Source: Cognatiluteimonas sedimenti (lineage in GTDB: Bacteria; Pseudomonadota; Gammaproteobacteria; Xanthomonadales; Xanthomonadaceae). Taken from it: a DNA stretch of 64,000 bases. The translations under genes were made by a program, and so were the position numbers. Below the pieces are notes generated by a model, which was not told the origin of the DNA, did not search any database, and saw nothing but the letters and a program-made list of their open reading frames with translations. Shown here in pieces: positions 18,679-27,509 of the stretch (the first letter of the stretch is position 1; the number at the start of each line of letters is the position of its first letter). The stretch spans positions 246,947 to 310,946 of the forward strand of contig NZ_JALGCL010000002.1 of the NCBI RefSeq assembly GCF_022808325.1, written 5' to 3'.

Positions 18679-19950
18679 TCAGCGCCGGCGCAGGCGCACG
18701 TAGAGCGCCAGGTGCAGCGGCAGCAGCAGCGCGATCCACGGCTGGTTGACCTGCGAGAACAGCAGCACCCATTTCAGCAGCAGCGCCGCGGCCGCGCCGA
18801 GTGCCACCGCAGCAAGCACAGCGTGGAACAGGCGGCCGCCGCCGCGGCCGCGGGCAATGCGCCAGGCGCCTGGCAACAGCAGCAGGCACAGCGGACTGAA
18901 CAGCAGCAGGTTCTCGTTGCCCCAGCCGGCGCGGTGTTCGGTGCCCAGCCAGATGAACAGTTCCAGCGCGCCCAGCAGGCCGCACGCCAGCCAGAATGCG
19001 CTCGCGACAGCCGCGAGCAGGCGCGGCCGCAGGGCGCCGAGCAGCAGCGCCGCCGCCGCGAGCGCCAGCCCCGCCAGCAGCCATGGCCACCACGGGCGCG
19101 CCGACTCCGGTGGTTGCGGCGCGATCCGGTGCGGCAGCAGCACCTGTTCCCCGGCGACCAGCGGGCGGCCGTCCGGGAGCATGGTCTCGTCGAGGCTGTC
19201 GGCCAGGCGCATCGGCACGAAGGCTTCTTCCCAGCGCGACAGTTGGCGGTCCGCGCGGCGCGACAAGCCGATGTCGAAACCCAGCCACATCCATGGTGCC
19301 GGCGACGCCAGCCGTACCGCTTCGCTGCGATAGGTGTTGCCGCGCGAGCGGCCGGCGATCATGTGGTGCAGCCAGCCGCCGAGTGCATCATCGAGGGCGT
19401 CCCGCACCTTGGTCGCGCAGTTGGCGGTGAAGTAGTCGTAGCGGTAGCGTGCGTTCTCCGGCCGCGCTTCTTCCGCAAGCGCCTGCGCCAGCCGACTCGC
19501 CTGAGCCGCGTTGAGGTTGAGCCACTGGATCGACACGCCGCGGCCTTCCTCGCGGTAGGTCGCCAGGTCCTGCTGCAAAGGCAGCGCCACCAGCATGTAC
19601 TGCATGCGGCCGCGCACGAAGTTGCCGAAGAACCCGGGCTCGGAAGGGTCGAAGAAGCCGAAGTTGTACGAGGTGGCCGCGCCCGTGGCCGGGTCCGCGA
19701 CCACGATCGCATCGTGGCCGAAGCGCTCCCAGAAGATCACGCCAGGCTGCATCGTCATCACGCCGATGCGCGGGGTCGCGGCGGAGGCGGGAGGCACCGC
19801 GGCCGGCGCGGCTGCCGGGGCAGGCGCGCGGGCGGCTGGCGCCTTTGCCGCGGGTGTACCCGCATGGGCCTGCGCGAACGCGGCCTGCTGCAACGACAGC
19901 GCCAGCAGCATGAACGCCAGCAACAGGATGCGTAGGGGGTTAGAAGCCAC
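18679..19950 (-). CDS. DUF4105 (Lnb N-terminal periplasmic-like) membrane protein
   Basis: About 423 residues. The GTG 19950 is preferred, as AAAGGAA sits seven bases upstream; an ATG at 19983 is in frame. A signal or anchor segment (LRILLLAFMLLALSLQQAAFA) and an Ala/Pro-rich linker precede the DUF4105 domain, recognisable by TMQPGVIFWERFGHDAI, YNFGFFDPSEP and the NCATKVRDALD motif with Cys. The C-terminal third has four to five transmembrane helices. The family resembles the N-terminal domain of lacto-N-biosidase-type lipoproteins; its function is unknown. It lies between corC and corA on the same strand. Confidence 0.8.
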   Translation of the reverse strand: MASNPLRILLLAFMLLALSLQQAAFAQAHAGTPAAKAPAARAPAPAAAPAAVPPASAATPRIGVMTMQPGVIFWERFGHDAIVVADPATGAATSYNFGFFDPSEPGFFGNFVRGRMQYMLVALPLQQDLATYREEGRGVSIQWLNLNAAQASRLAQALAEEARPENARYRYDYFTANCATKVRDALDDALGGWLHHMIAGRSRGNTYRSEAVRLASPAPWMWLGFDIGLSRRADRQLSRWEEAFVPMRLADSLDETMLPDGRPLVAGEQVLLPHRIAPQPPESARPWWPWLLAGLALAAAALLLGALRPRLLAAVASAFWLACGLLGALELFIWLGTEHRAGWGNENLLLFSPLCLLLLPGAWRIARGRGGGRLFHAVLAAVALGAAAALLLKWVLLFSQVNQPWIALLLPLHLALYVRLRRR

Positions 19951-20084
19951 GAAAGCTTCCTTTCGCTGCAGGCCGATCCGCATGGTCGTTGCTGCCGCGA
20001 TGATAGCGATGCGCGTGCTGTCCACGGATGGCAATGGGCCAGCAGGTCCCTCGCCAGGCCTGCGATGACAGTCGATGGATTGCC

Positions 20085-20978
20085 TCAATCTCCATGCACG
20101 CTCACGTGCAACGCATGCAGCCGCCGCGCATCGGCGCGCGCGACCCGGAACCCGAAGCGCCCGAGCGTCAGCTCCTCGCCCGCCTCGGGCAGGTGCCCGA
20201 TGGCGGCGGTCACCAGGCCGCCGATGGTGTCGTATTCGTCGTCGTCGAAATCGGCGCCGAAGCGCTCGTTGAAATCGTCGATCGGGGTCAGCGCGTCGAC
20301 CACGTACTGGCCGTCGGCCTGCGCCGCGATCAGCGCATCCGGGTCCTCGGCATCGTCGTGCTCGTCGTCGATCTCGCCGACGATCTGCTCCAGCACGTCC
20401 TCGATCGTCAACAGGCCGGCGACGCCGCCGTATTCGTCGATCACGATCGCCATGTGGTTGCGCGACTGGCGGAACTCGCGCAGCAGCACGTTGAGCTTCT
20501 TCGATTCGGGGATCAGCACCGCCGGGCGCAACAACTCGCGCACATTGCCATGGCTGAGGTCGTGGTCGGCGACCACGCCGCGCAACAGGTCCTTGGCCAG
20601 CAGGATGCCGAGGATCTCGTCGCGGTCCTCGCCATGCACGGGGAAGCGCGAATGCCCGGATTCCACCACCTGGCGCATCAGCTCCAGGAACGGTTCCTGG
20701 GCCGACAGCGCCACCATCTGCGCGCGCGGGATCATCACGTCGCCGACGCTGAGGTCGGACACCGCGATCGCGCCCTCCATCATCCGCAGGGTATCGGCCT
20801 GGATCAGGCCGTCGGACTGGGTGTCGCGCAGCAGCTCGACCAGGTCCTCGCGGGTACTCGGCTCGCCCGACAGCATCGCGCCGATGCGGTCCAGCCATGA
20901 GCGGCGTTCGGGGCGAAGCTTGTCGGCGCCGGCCGGTGCGGGAGAGCTACTACTGTCGTCCTCGGACATTGCGTTCAT
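20085..20978 (-). CDS. corC: CorC/YbeX-type CBS-domain protein
   Basis: 297 residues, without the membrane DUF21 part, as in E. coli CorC (YbeX). After an acidic Ser-rich start come the conserved VGDVMIPRAQMV segment, two CBS domains (HSRFPVHGEDRDEILGILL and MAIVIDEYGGVAGLLTIED, about residues 80-210) and the C-terminal CorC_HlyC domain. The family is linked to magnesium and cobalt efflux and to ribosome-related phenotypes. In many proteobacteria it follows ybeY directly; here an esterase on the opposite strand intervenes. An alternative start is at 20969. Confidence 0.9.
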   Translation of the reverse strand: MNAMSEDDSSSSPAPAGADKLRPERRSWLDRIGAMLSGEPSTREDLVELLRDTQSDGLIQADTLRMMEGAIAVSDLSVGDVMIPRAQMVALSAQEPFLELMRQVVESGHSRFPVHGEDRDEILGILLAKDLLRGVVADHDLSHGNVRELLRPAVLIPESKKLNVLLREFRQSRNHMAIVIDEYGGVAGLLTIEDVLEQIVGEIDDEHDDAEDPDALIAAQADGQYVVDALTPIDDFNERFGADFDDDEYDTIGGLVTAAIGHLPEAGEELTLGRFGFRVARADARRLHALHVSVHGD

Positions 20979-21400
20979 GCAGGCGCCACGACGGGCGACT
21001 GGAGAAGTCTAGCGCGGGCGGCTGGCAGGCAGGTAAATGCGGCCATGGCGGACCGGGAGTCCGCCCCCCGCAGCCTGTGATTGGCGGTTGGGCGGGCCTT
21101 CCGCCAGTTCCGGAAACGCGCACGCGGGTCCTTGCCCGCGGCAGCCATCCCGGCACGCCAGGAAGCGAAGACCCGGGCGGTGCCGGGCGGGAAGCCCGGC
21201 GAAGGTCCCGCCCATCTGGTCCCGCCGAAAGTGGATACGCGACCACGATCACCTTCTGTCCGCCTCCGGCATCGCGGTTCGCGGCCCGGGATCTTGCAGG
21301 GCGCGTCCGCGCTGCGCGATGTGTGCGCTGATGCCCAATTCGGGCGAGGTGCGATTGCTAGCATCGCGCACCGCTCACCACCCCCTGTGTGCAAATGTCC
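20979..21400. other. Intergenic region with competing hairpins and a direct repeat
   Basis: No credible gene is seen. CCCGGCAC (21149-21156) can pair with GTGCCGGG (21180-21187), while GCCGGGC (21182-21188) can instead pair with GCCCGGC (21194-21200). The two hairpins share bases and exclude each other. Downstream the nonamer GGTCCCGCC occurs twice (21204-21212 and 21218-21226), a 14-bp period, as a possible regulator site. The region would contain the divergent promoters of corC and the esterase. Confidence 0.5.
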
Positions 21401-22318
21401 ATGAATTCCCTGAGATTCAAGCTCGCATTGGTCCTCCTGGCCATGCTCGCCTGGTCCGCCGGCGACGCCCGGACCCGCGCCTTGCCGCAAGGCCGCGTCT
21501 GCACTTCGGCGACGCCGAGCTCCAAGCACTCTTTGCCCGCGAACATGTGCTTCCAGTTCGATGTCGCCTACGGCAGCAACGCGAAGGAGAAGTTGGACGT
21601 CTACATGCCGCCCAAGATGGTGCCGGGGGCGCCTGCGATCCTGATGGTGCACGGCGGCGGCTGGTGGCAGGGCGACAAGCTCGATACGCCCGTGGTGCGC
21701 AACAAGGTCGAGGCCTGGGTGCCGACCGGCGTCGTCTTCATTTCGGTCAACTATCCGCTGGTGCCCAACGCCAACCCGTTGCAGCAGGCGCAGAGCGTGG
21801 CCAAGGCACTCGCCTACGCGCAACGCAATGCCGCGACGTGGGGTGCCGATCCGGACAGGTTCATCGTGATGGGATTCTCGGCCGGCGGACACCTGGTGTC
21901 GTTGCTGGCCGCGCAGCCTTCGCTGGCGACCGCGCAGGGCGCGAGGCCGTGGCTGGGTACCGTCGCGCTGGACAGCGCGGTGTACGACGTTCCCGCGGTC
22001 ATGAACAACCCCTACCATCAAACCCTCTACGACCAGGCGTTCGGTACCGATCCCGCGCTGTGGAGTGCGGCATCGCCGATGACGCAACTGCGTGGCCGCA
22101 TCGCGCCGTTCCTGGCCGTGTGCACGACCCAGGAGGCAAACTCCTGCGTCCGCGCGCAACAGTTCGTCGACAAGGCCATGAGCTACGGCACGGCGGCCAG
22201 CGTGCTGCCGCAGAACCTGACGCATGGGCAGATCAATGACACCCTCGGGCTGCCTTCGGCCTACACCACGCAGGTGTCCGGGTTCATGTCCTCCCTGTAC
22301 AACGGGACCGTGCGCTGA
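21401..22318 (+). CDS. Secreted alpha/beta hydrolase (esterase, HGGGW type)
   Basis: 305-residue esterase or lipase-like protein with an N-terminal signal segment (LALVLLAMLAWSAGDA). The oxyanion-hole motif HGGGWW begins at His84, the nucleophile Ser160 lies in GFSAGG, and His275 in LTHGQ completes a likely triad. Two nearby upstream starts (21389, 21395) are in frame; none has a good ribosome site. It is a plus-strand insert between minus-strand ybeY and corC, sharing a terminator with ybeY. The substrate is unknown; carboxylester hydrolases and polyester depolymerase-like enzymes share these motifs. Confidence 0.82.
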   Translation: MNSLRFKLALVLLAMLAWSAGDARTRALPQGRVCTSATPSSKHSLPANMCFQFDVAYGSNAKEKLDVYMPPKMVPGAPAILMVHGGGWWQGDKLDTPVVRNKVEAWVPTGVVFISVNYPLVPNANPLQQAQSVAKALAYAQRNAATWGADPDRFIVMGFSAGGHLVSLLAAQPSLATAQGARPWLGTVALDSAVYDVPAVMNNPYHQTLYDQAFGTDPALWSAASPMTQLRGRIAPFLAVCTTQEANSCVRAQQFVDKAMSYGTAASVLPQNLTHGQINDTLGLPSAYTTQVSGFMSSLYNGTVR

Positions 22319-22384
22319 GGGACCAGGGGCTGCATGCCGCCTGATCCGTTCGACAAAAATCGCGGCAAACCGACTGGACCAACG

Positions 22385-22411
22385 AAATGCCCGCCAACCG
22401 GCGGGCATTTT
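22385..22411. terminator. Bidirectional terminator between esterase gene and ybeY
   Basis: Perfect 11-bp stem AAATGCCCGCC/GGCGGGCATTT (22385-22395 with 22400-22410), loop AACC, followed by TTTT on the plus strand and ATTTCGTT on the minus strand. It serves both convergent genes. Confidence 0.85.
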
Positions 22412-22433
22412 GCCGTCTGCGGGCGAGCCTGCT

Positions 22434-22922
22434 TCAGCGCTCGAGGTAAGGATCCTCGATCCCGAGCCCGGCGAGGATCGCGCGCTCCAGCTTCTCCATG
22501 CACTCGGCGTCGCATTCGTCCTCGTGGTCCCAGCCCAACAGGTGCAGGGTGCCGTGCACGGTGAGGTGGGCGTAGTGCGCGTTCAGCGGCTTGCCCTGCT
22601 CGCGCGCCTCCCTGGCCACCACCGGCGCGCAGATCACCAGGTCGCCCAGCAGCGGCATCTTCACGCCCTTCGGCAGCTTGACGCCCTCGGCGACATCGGC
22701 CGGGAAGCTCAGCACGTTGGTGGCGTAGTCCTTGCCGCGGTAGTGGCGGTTGAGGGCGCGGCCTTCCTTCGCATCGACGATGCGGATCGCGAGATCGGCC
22801 TCGCGGATGCGGCTTTCGAGCGCGGCGGCGACCCACTTGCGGAAACTGGTGGCCGCTGGCAGGCCGGCGCGCGGCAGTGCGTAGCCGACGGAAACATCGA
22901 GGCGGGTTGGGCCGCGGGTCAT
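22434..22922 (-). CDS. ybeY: Endoribonuclease YbeY (16S rRNA maturation)
   Basis: 162-residue single-strand endoribonuclease acting in 16S rRNA 3'-end processing and ribosome quality control. The zinc motif H-x3-H-x5-H is intact in [11 protein letters not shown] near residues 122-132, preceded by [13 protein letters not shown] with the conserved Arg. The length is typical. The ATG is 35 bases after the phoH stop, so both are in one operon. Confidence 0.95.
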   Translation of the reverse strand: MTRGPTRLDVSVGYALPRAGLPAATSFRKWVAAALESRIREADLAIRIVDAKEGRALNRHYRGKDYATNVLSFPADVAEGVKLPKGVKMPLLGDLVICAPVVAREAREQGKPLNAHYAHLTVHGTLHLLGWDHEDECDAECMEKLERAILAGLGIEDPYLER

Positions 22923-22957
22923 GGGGACTGCTCCAACGCTAGCCGGTCGCGGCCATG

Positions 22958-23941
22958 TTACGCCGGCCCGGTGGCGGCGTCGTGGCCGTCGCGGGCGTCG
23001 TAGGCGTTGACGATCCGCGCCACCAGCGGGTGCCGCACCACGTCCTTCGATTCGAAGAAGGTGAAGCCGATTCCATCGACGTCGCGCAGCACGTCGAGCG
23101 CATCGCGCAGCCCCGATTTCTGGTGCTTGGGCAGGTCGATCTGGGTGAGGTCGCCGGTGACCACGGCGGTCGAGCCGAAGCCGATGCGGGTCAGGAACAT
23201 CTTCATCTGCTCGATCGAGGTGTTCTGCGCCTCGTCGAGGATCACGAACGCGTCGTTGAGCGTGCGGCCGCGCATGTAGGCCAGCGGCGCGATCTCGATG
23301 ACGTTCTTCTCCAGCAGCTTGACTACCTTCTCCACGCCCAGCATCTCGTACAGCGCGTCGTAGAGCGGGCGCAGGTAGGGGTCGACCTTCTGGGTGAGGT
23401 CGCCGGGCAGGAAGCCGAGCTTCTCGCCGGCCTCCACCGCGGGGCGCACCAGGATCAGGCGCTGCACCCGCGATTCGTTCAATGCTTCCACCGCCATCGC
23501 CACCGCGAGGAAGGTCTTGCCAGTGCCGGCGGGGCCGATGCCGAAGTTGATGTCGTGGGTGGCGATCGCATGCAGGTATTTGGCCTGGTTGGCGCCGCGG
23601 CCGCGGATGGTGCCGCGCTTGACCCGGATCGCGACTTCCTGCGGCTCGATGTCCTCCTCGACGACGCGGTCCACCGCGGCTTCACCCAGGCGCAGGTGGA
23701 TCGCCGCTTCGTCCAGGGGTTCGCCGGCGGCATCGCGCCAGAGTTCGTGCAGCAGCTTGCCGGCCTTCGCCACGGCGGTGGCGGGCCCGCTGACGCGGAA
23801 GATGTTGCCGCGGTTGCCGACTTCCACGCCCAGTCGCAGTTCGAGCAGGCGCAGGTGCGCGTCGAACGGGCCGGCGAGGTTGGCCAGGCGCTCGGCGTCG
23901 GGCGGGTCAAGGACGAATTCGGACGTGCTGCGTTGTGGCAT
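22958..23941 (-). CDS. ybeZ: PhoH-family ATPase YbeZ
   Basis: 327-residue RNA-associated ATPase, partner of YbeY. Walker A is GPAGTGKT, followed by [18 protein letters not shown] and the Walker B-like FVILDEAQN. The N-terminal quarter has the KH/R3H-like segment seen in PhoH. The start at 23941 (MPQRSTSEF) fits the family length; a longer frame would overlap the divergent amidohydrolase gene and is not used. Confidence 0.93.
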   Translation of the reverse strand: MPQRSTSEFVLDPPDAERLANLAGPFDAHLRLLELRLGVEVGNRGNIFRVSGPATAVAKAGKLLHELWRDAAGEPLDEAAIHLRLGEAAVDRVVEEDIEPQEVAIRVKRGTIRGRGANQAKYLHAIATHDINFGIGPAGTGKTFLAVAMAVEALNESRVQRLILVRPAVEAGEKLGFLPGDLTQKVDPYLRPLYDALYEMLGVEKVVKLLEKNVIEIAPLAYMRGRTLNDAFVILDEAQNTSIEQMKMFLTRIGFGSTAVVTGDLTQIDLPKHQKSGLRDALDVLRDVDGIGFTFFESKDVVRHPLVARIVNAYDARDGHDAATGPA

Positions 23942-24000
23942 CGGTGCTGGCGTGGCGGATTGGCGTGGCGTGCGGGCCTGGGGCGACGGCGTGCCCGGGC

Positions 24001-24014
24001 GCGCAAGCTTGCGC
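24001..24014. promoter_or_regulatory. Perfect 14-bp palindrome in the ybeZ/amidohydrolase divergent spacer
   Basis: GCGCAAGCTTGCGC is exactly self-complementary and lies midway between two divergent starts (23941 and 24069). This is a candidate operator; no matching regulator gene is adjacent. Confidence 0.4.
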
Positions 24015-24068
24015 CCGGCGGTGGTTTTTCGCAAAGTGCTGCGATACCTGGGAGGCGAGGGGAACGCA

Positions 24069-25772
24069 ATGCGCGGATCGCGGAGTGTGCTGGGCGCAAT
24101 GGTGATGGCGCTGTGTGCGCTGACGTCGTCGCCCTCGATGGCGGCGCAGGTCACGGTCCTGACGGCCGCGCGCATCGACACGATGGACGTCGCCCAGCCC
24201 CGCGCGCAGGCGATGGCCTTCGACGGGTCCGGACGGATCCTCGCGCTCGGCGCGGGCGATGAACTGCTGGCGCGCTATCCCGGCGCACGCCGGATCGATG
24301 CCGGCAGCGCGACCGTGGTCCCCGGCCTGATCGATGCGCACGGGCACATGTCCGGCCTCGGCATGACCCATCTCACCGCCGACCTGGTCGGCACCGGCAG
24401 CAAGGACGAAGTGTTGCAGCGCCTGCGGGAGTTCGCGCGCGAGTTGCCGGCGGATGCGTGGCTGGTCGGTCGCGGCTGGGACCAGAACGACTGGCCGCCC
24501 GGTGTTGATCAAGCGCGGGATTTCCCGACCGCCGCCGACCTCGACGCCGCGTTTCCCGAGCGCCCGGTCTGGCTGAGCAGGATCGACGGCCACGCCGGCT
24601 GGGCCAATGGCGCGGCGATGCGCGCCGTGGGCAAGGACCTGTCGGGCGACTGGCAGCCAGACGGTGGCCGCATCGTGCGCGACGCCCGGGGCCAGGCCAG
24701 CGGCGTGTTCGTCGACGCCGCGATGGCCCTGGTCGATGGCGTGGTGCCGGCGCCGGACGCGGCTACGGTGGAGCGCGCGTTGAAGCTGGCGATGCGGGAC
24801 GCCGTTGCCCACGGCCTTACCGGGGTGCACGACGCGGGCATCGCGTTGTCGGAGCTGCGCATCTACCAGGCGCTGGCCGATCGCGGCGAGATGCCGATGC
24901 GGGTTACCGCTTTCGCCGACGGCGACAGCGATGCGCTGGCCTGGCTGTGCGACAACGGCCTGTACCAGCATCCTTCGCACCGGCTGAAGATGCGCACGGT
25001 CAAGTTGTACATCGACGGCGCGCTCGGCAGCCGCGGCGCGGCCCTGCTGCAGGATTACAGCGACGACCACGGCAACCGCGGCCTGCTGATGATGTCGCCG
25101 CAGCAGATGGACGCGGTCGCGGCGCGCGCGAAGGGATGCGGCGTGCAGGTCGCCACCCACGCGATCGGCGACCGCGGCAACCACGTGGTGGTCGAGGCCT
25201 ACGCCAAGGTGCTCGGCGCGGATGCAGCGGGCACCGACCATCGCTGGCGGATCGAACACGCGCAGGTACTGGCGCCCGGCGACCTGCCGCGGCTGGCGCA
25301 GCTGCACGTGATCGCTTCGATGCAGCCGACCCATGCGACCTCCGACATGCCCTGGGCGCAGGACAGGCTCGGGCCGCAGCGGATCGTCGGCGCCTACGCC
25401 TGGCGGCAGTTGCGCGACAGCGGCGCACGGCTGGCGCTGGGCTCGGACTTCCCGGTCGAGTCGGTCGATCCGCGGCTGGGTTTGTATGCCGCGGCCACCC
25501 GCACCGATGCGCAGGGGCAGCCGGCCGGGGGCTGGCATCCCGAGGAGTTGCTGACCAATTACGAAGCGCTGCGCGGCTTCACCCTGGATGCCGCTTATGC
25601 CGGTTTCGCCGAGGACGAGGTGGGCAGCCTGGCCGTCGGCAAGCGCGCGGACTTCGTGCTGCTGGCGCAGGATCCGCTGGCGGTCGCCCCGGCGCGATTG
25701 CGCGACCTTGCGGTGCTGGCCACCTATGTCGACGGCAAGCCGGTGTACGAGGCGGACAAGCCGGCGCGCTAG
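24069..25772 (+). CDS. Secreted amidohydrolase (amidohydrolase-3, YtcJ type)
   Basis: 567-residue metal-dependent hydrolase. The ATG 24069 follows GGGAGGCGAGGGGA; the upstream part of the frame is a shadow of ybeZ. A signal peptide (LGAMVMALCALTSSPSMAA) implies periplasmic location. Metal-binding motifs are HGHM (DAHGHMSG), HAIGDRGNH, EHAQV and GSDFPVE with the last Asp. Relatives hydrolyse N-formylated or cyclic amides; no substrate can be assigned. It is plus-strand DNA inside the miaB-ybeZYX row. No terminator is visible before the tetR gene, but that gene has its own promoter. Confidence 0.85.
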   Translation: MRGSRSVLGAMVMALCALTSSPSMAAQVTVLTAARIDTMDVAQPRAQAMAFDGSGRILALGAGDELLARYPGARRIDAGSATVVPGLIDAHGHMSGLGMTHLTADLVGTGSKDEVLQRLREFARELPADAWLVGRGWDQNDWPPGVDQARDFPTAADLDAAFPERPVWLSRIDGHAGWANGAAMRAVGKDLSGDWQPDGGRIVRDARGQASGVFVDAAMALVDGVVPAPDAATVERALKLAMRDAVAHGLTGVHDAGIALSELRIYQALADRGEMPMRVTAFADGDSDALAWLCDNGLYQHPSHRLKMRTVKLYIDGALGSRGAALLQDYSDDHGNRGLLMMSPQQMDAVAARAKGCGVQVATHAIGDRGNHVVVEAYAKVLGADAAGTDHRWRIEHAQVLAPGDLPRLAQLHVIASMQPTHATSDMPWAQDRLGPQRIVGAYAWRQLRDSGARLALGSDFPVESVDPRLGLYAAATRTDAQGQPAGGWHPEELLTNYEALRGFTLDAAYAGFAEDEVGSLAVGKRADFVLLAQDPLAVAPARLRDLAVLATYVDGKPVYEADKPAR

Positions 25773-25813
25773 CCAACCTGTCATCGCCGTCCCTGCTCCG
25801 GCAACAGCCGCGC

Positions 25814-25843
25814 TTGCAACTAAATTAATCATGTGGTTAATAT
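25814..25843 (+). promoter_or_regulatory. Promoter and imperfect operator of the tetR/ABC exporter operon
   Basis: TTGCAA (25814-25819) and TAATAT (25838-25843) are 18 bases apart; the start would fall at about 25850, on or beside the tetR ATG (25851), giving a leaderless mRNA. An imperfect 18-bp palindrome (25824-25841, half-sites ATTAATCAT and ATTAACCAC when read inward) lies between and over the elements, a natural site for autorepression by the encoded TetR protein. The A+T-rich stretch stands out locally. Confidence 0.6.
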
Positions 25844-25850
25844 TGCCTGC

Positions 25851-26528
25851 ATGAGCGCTCCCCGACCCGTGAAAGTGGCCACCCGGCCCGCGCGCAAGCC
25901 CGCGCGTCGCGCCGGCCGCCCCGCGGGCGACGCCCCGGACCTGCGCCCGCGCCTGCTCGATGCGGCGATCGCCTGCTACGTCCGGACCGGGATCGCCGCG
26001 ACCTCGCTGCGCGCGATCGCCGCCGAAGCGGCGGTCACGCCGGCGCTGCTGCATTACTACTTCGGCGACAAGGCCCAGTTGCAGCAGGCGGTGGTCGAGG
26101 AGCGGCTGGTTCCCGCATTCGCCGAACTGCGCGAGCCGCTGCTGCGTGCGGGCGACGATGTCGCCGCGCTGGTCGCGGCCTTCGTCCGCGGCATCGGCGA
26201 CCTGGTCGCGCGGCACCCGTGGTTGCCGTCGCTGTGGGTGCGCGAAGTGCTGTGCGAGGGTGGCGCCCTGCGCGAGCTGATGCTCACGCGGATCGGGCCG
26301 CAGCTGCCGGCGCAGCTGGCGGCGCGCTTCGCCCGTGCGCAGCGCAACGGCCAGCTCGACCCGGCACTGGATCCGCGCCTGCTGGTGGTGTCGCTGGTCG
26401 GACTGACGCTGTTTCCGGCCGCGGGGGCGCCGATCTGGCGCCAGTTCTTCGATGCGTCCGATCTCGATGCGGTGGCCCTGCGCGACCACACCATCGCACT
26501 GCTGGATCGCGGCATTGGCGCCGGCTGA
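25851..26528 (+). CDS. TetR/AcrR family repressor (CecR/YbiH-like)
   Basis: 225-residue regulator. After a basic Arg/Pro/Ala tail, the helix-turn-helix occupies about residues 33-75 (TSLRAIAAEAAVTPALLHYYF with the family LHYYF end, cited in part). The rest is a helical ligand domain. It leads an operon of HlyD-type adaptor, ABC ATPase and permease, the same arrangement as E. coli ybiH-ybhGFSR, whose regulator responds to drugs such as chloramphenicol or cefoperazone. Autorepression via the promoter palindrome is likely. The ligand is unknown. Confidence 0.85.
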   Translation: MSAPRPVKVATRPARKPARRAGRPAGDAPDLRPRLLDAAIACYVRTGIAATSLRAIAAEAAVTPALLHYYFGDKAQLQQAVVEERLVPAFAELREPLLRAGDDVAALVAAFVRGIGDLVARHPWLPSLWVREVLCEGGALRELMLTRIGPQLPAQLAARFARAQRNGQLDPALDPRLLVVSLVGLTLFPAAGAPIWRQFFDASDLDAVALRDHTIALLDRGIGAG

Positions 26529-26549
26529 CGCCGGCAAGGGGTGCAAGGC

Positions 26550-27509
26550 ATGGGCTTGAAGTCACTGATCCTGGTCGCTGCCGCGTTGCTGGCCATGGTG
26601 CTGCCCGGCTGCAGCGAGCCCCCGCCGCAGGCATTGGGCACGCTCGAGTACGACCGCATCGCGGTACCGGCGCCGGTCGCCGAGCGCATCGTCGCCATCG
26701 ATGTCCGCGAGGGCGAGGAAGTGGCGGCCGGGCAGGCGCTGCTGCGGCTGGAGTCGACGCGCGTCGCCGCGACCACGCAGGCCGCTCAGGCACAGGCGCA
26801 ACGCCAAAGCGCCGCGCTGGCCGAACTCGAAGCCGGGCCGCGCAGTGAACGCATCGCCCAGGCGAGGGCGCAGCTCGCTGCGGCACGGGCGCAGGCGCGC
26901 GACGCGCAGGCCTACTACGCGCGCCTGCAACCGCTCGGTGCACGCCAACTGGTGGCAGCGGCCGATGTCGACCGGGCCCGCGCGGCGGCCGGCAACGCGC
27001 GGGCGCAGGCAAGCGCCGCGCAGTCGGCGCTGGATGAACTCGAGCACGGAACCCGCAGCGAACAGATCGCCCAGGGCGAGTCAGCGTTGCGTGCGTCCCA
27101 GGCCCAGGCCACGGCCGAGCAGGCGACGCTGGCGAAGCTGTCGCTGGTCGCGCCGCGCGCCGGGATCGTGGACAGCCTGCCTTACCGGCTCGGCGACCAG
27201 GCCCCGGTGGGCGCGCCGCTGGCGATCCTGCTGGTCGGCGACGCGCCGCATGCCCGCGTGTACGTGCCCGAGCCGATCCGCGCCGACGTGCGCGTCGGCA
27301 GCGCCGCGCGCGTCTTCGTCGAGGGGCGGGAAGCCGCGCTCGCGGGCAAGGTGCGGATGATCCGCAGCGAACCCAGCTTCACCCCGTATTACGCGCTGGT
27401 GGGCAAGGACGCGGCGCGCCTGAGTTACCTGGCCGAGATCGCGCTCGACGGCGAGGACGCGCGGCAACTGCCGGCCGGGTTGCCGGTGCGGGTCGAGTTC
27501 GGGCCGTGA
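26550..27509 (+). CDS. HlyD-family membrane fusion lipoprotein (YbhG-like)
   Basis: 319-residue periplasmic adaptor of an ABC exporter. The N-terminus is a lipoprotein signal with lipobox LPGC (Cys21). A lipoyl-like half-domain (AERIVAIDVREGEEVAAGQ) precedes a long alpha-helical hairpin at about residues 75-205, made of two related stretches beginning GPRSERIAQ and GTRSEQIAQ; the second lipoyl half (LSLVAPRAGIVDSLPYR) and a beta-barrel follow. The stop overlaps the ATPase start (GTGA). Confidence 0.88.
   Translation: MGLKSLILVAAALLAMVLPGCSEPPPQALGTLEYDRIAVPAPVAERIVAIDVREGEEVAAGQALLRLESTRVAATTQAAQAQAQRQSAALAELEAGPRSERIAQARAQLAAARAQARDAQAYYARLQPLGARQLVAAADVDRARAAAGNARAQASAAQSALDELEHGTRSEQIAQGESALRASQAQATAEQATLAKLSLVAPRAGIVDSLPYRLGDQAPVGAPLAILLVGDAPHARVYVPEPIRADVRVGSAARVFVEGREAALAGKVRMIRSEPSFTPYYALVGKDAARLSYLAEIALDGEDARQLPAGLPVRVEFGP

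Noticed and set aside
20950..21252. Minus-strand frame overlapping the corC start and upstream region
   Set aside because: Pro/Arg/Gly-rich with no motif; it overlaps corC and consists largely of the hairpin sequence.
23907..26546. 879-codon minus-strand frame opposite the amidohydrolase and tetR
   Set aside because: Composition is a shadow, and it would cross the tetR promoter region; no recognisable domain.
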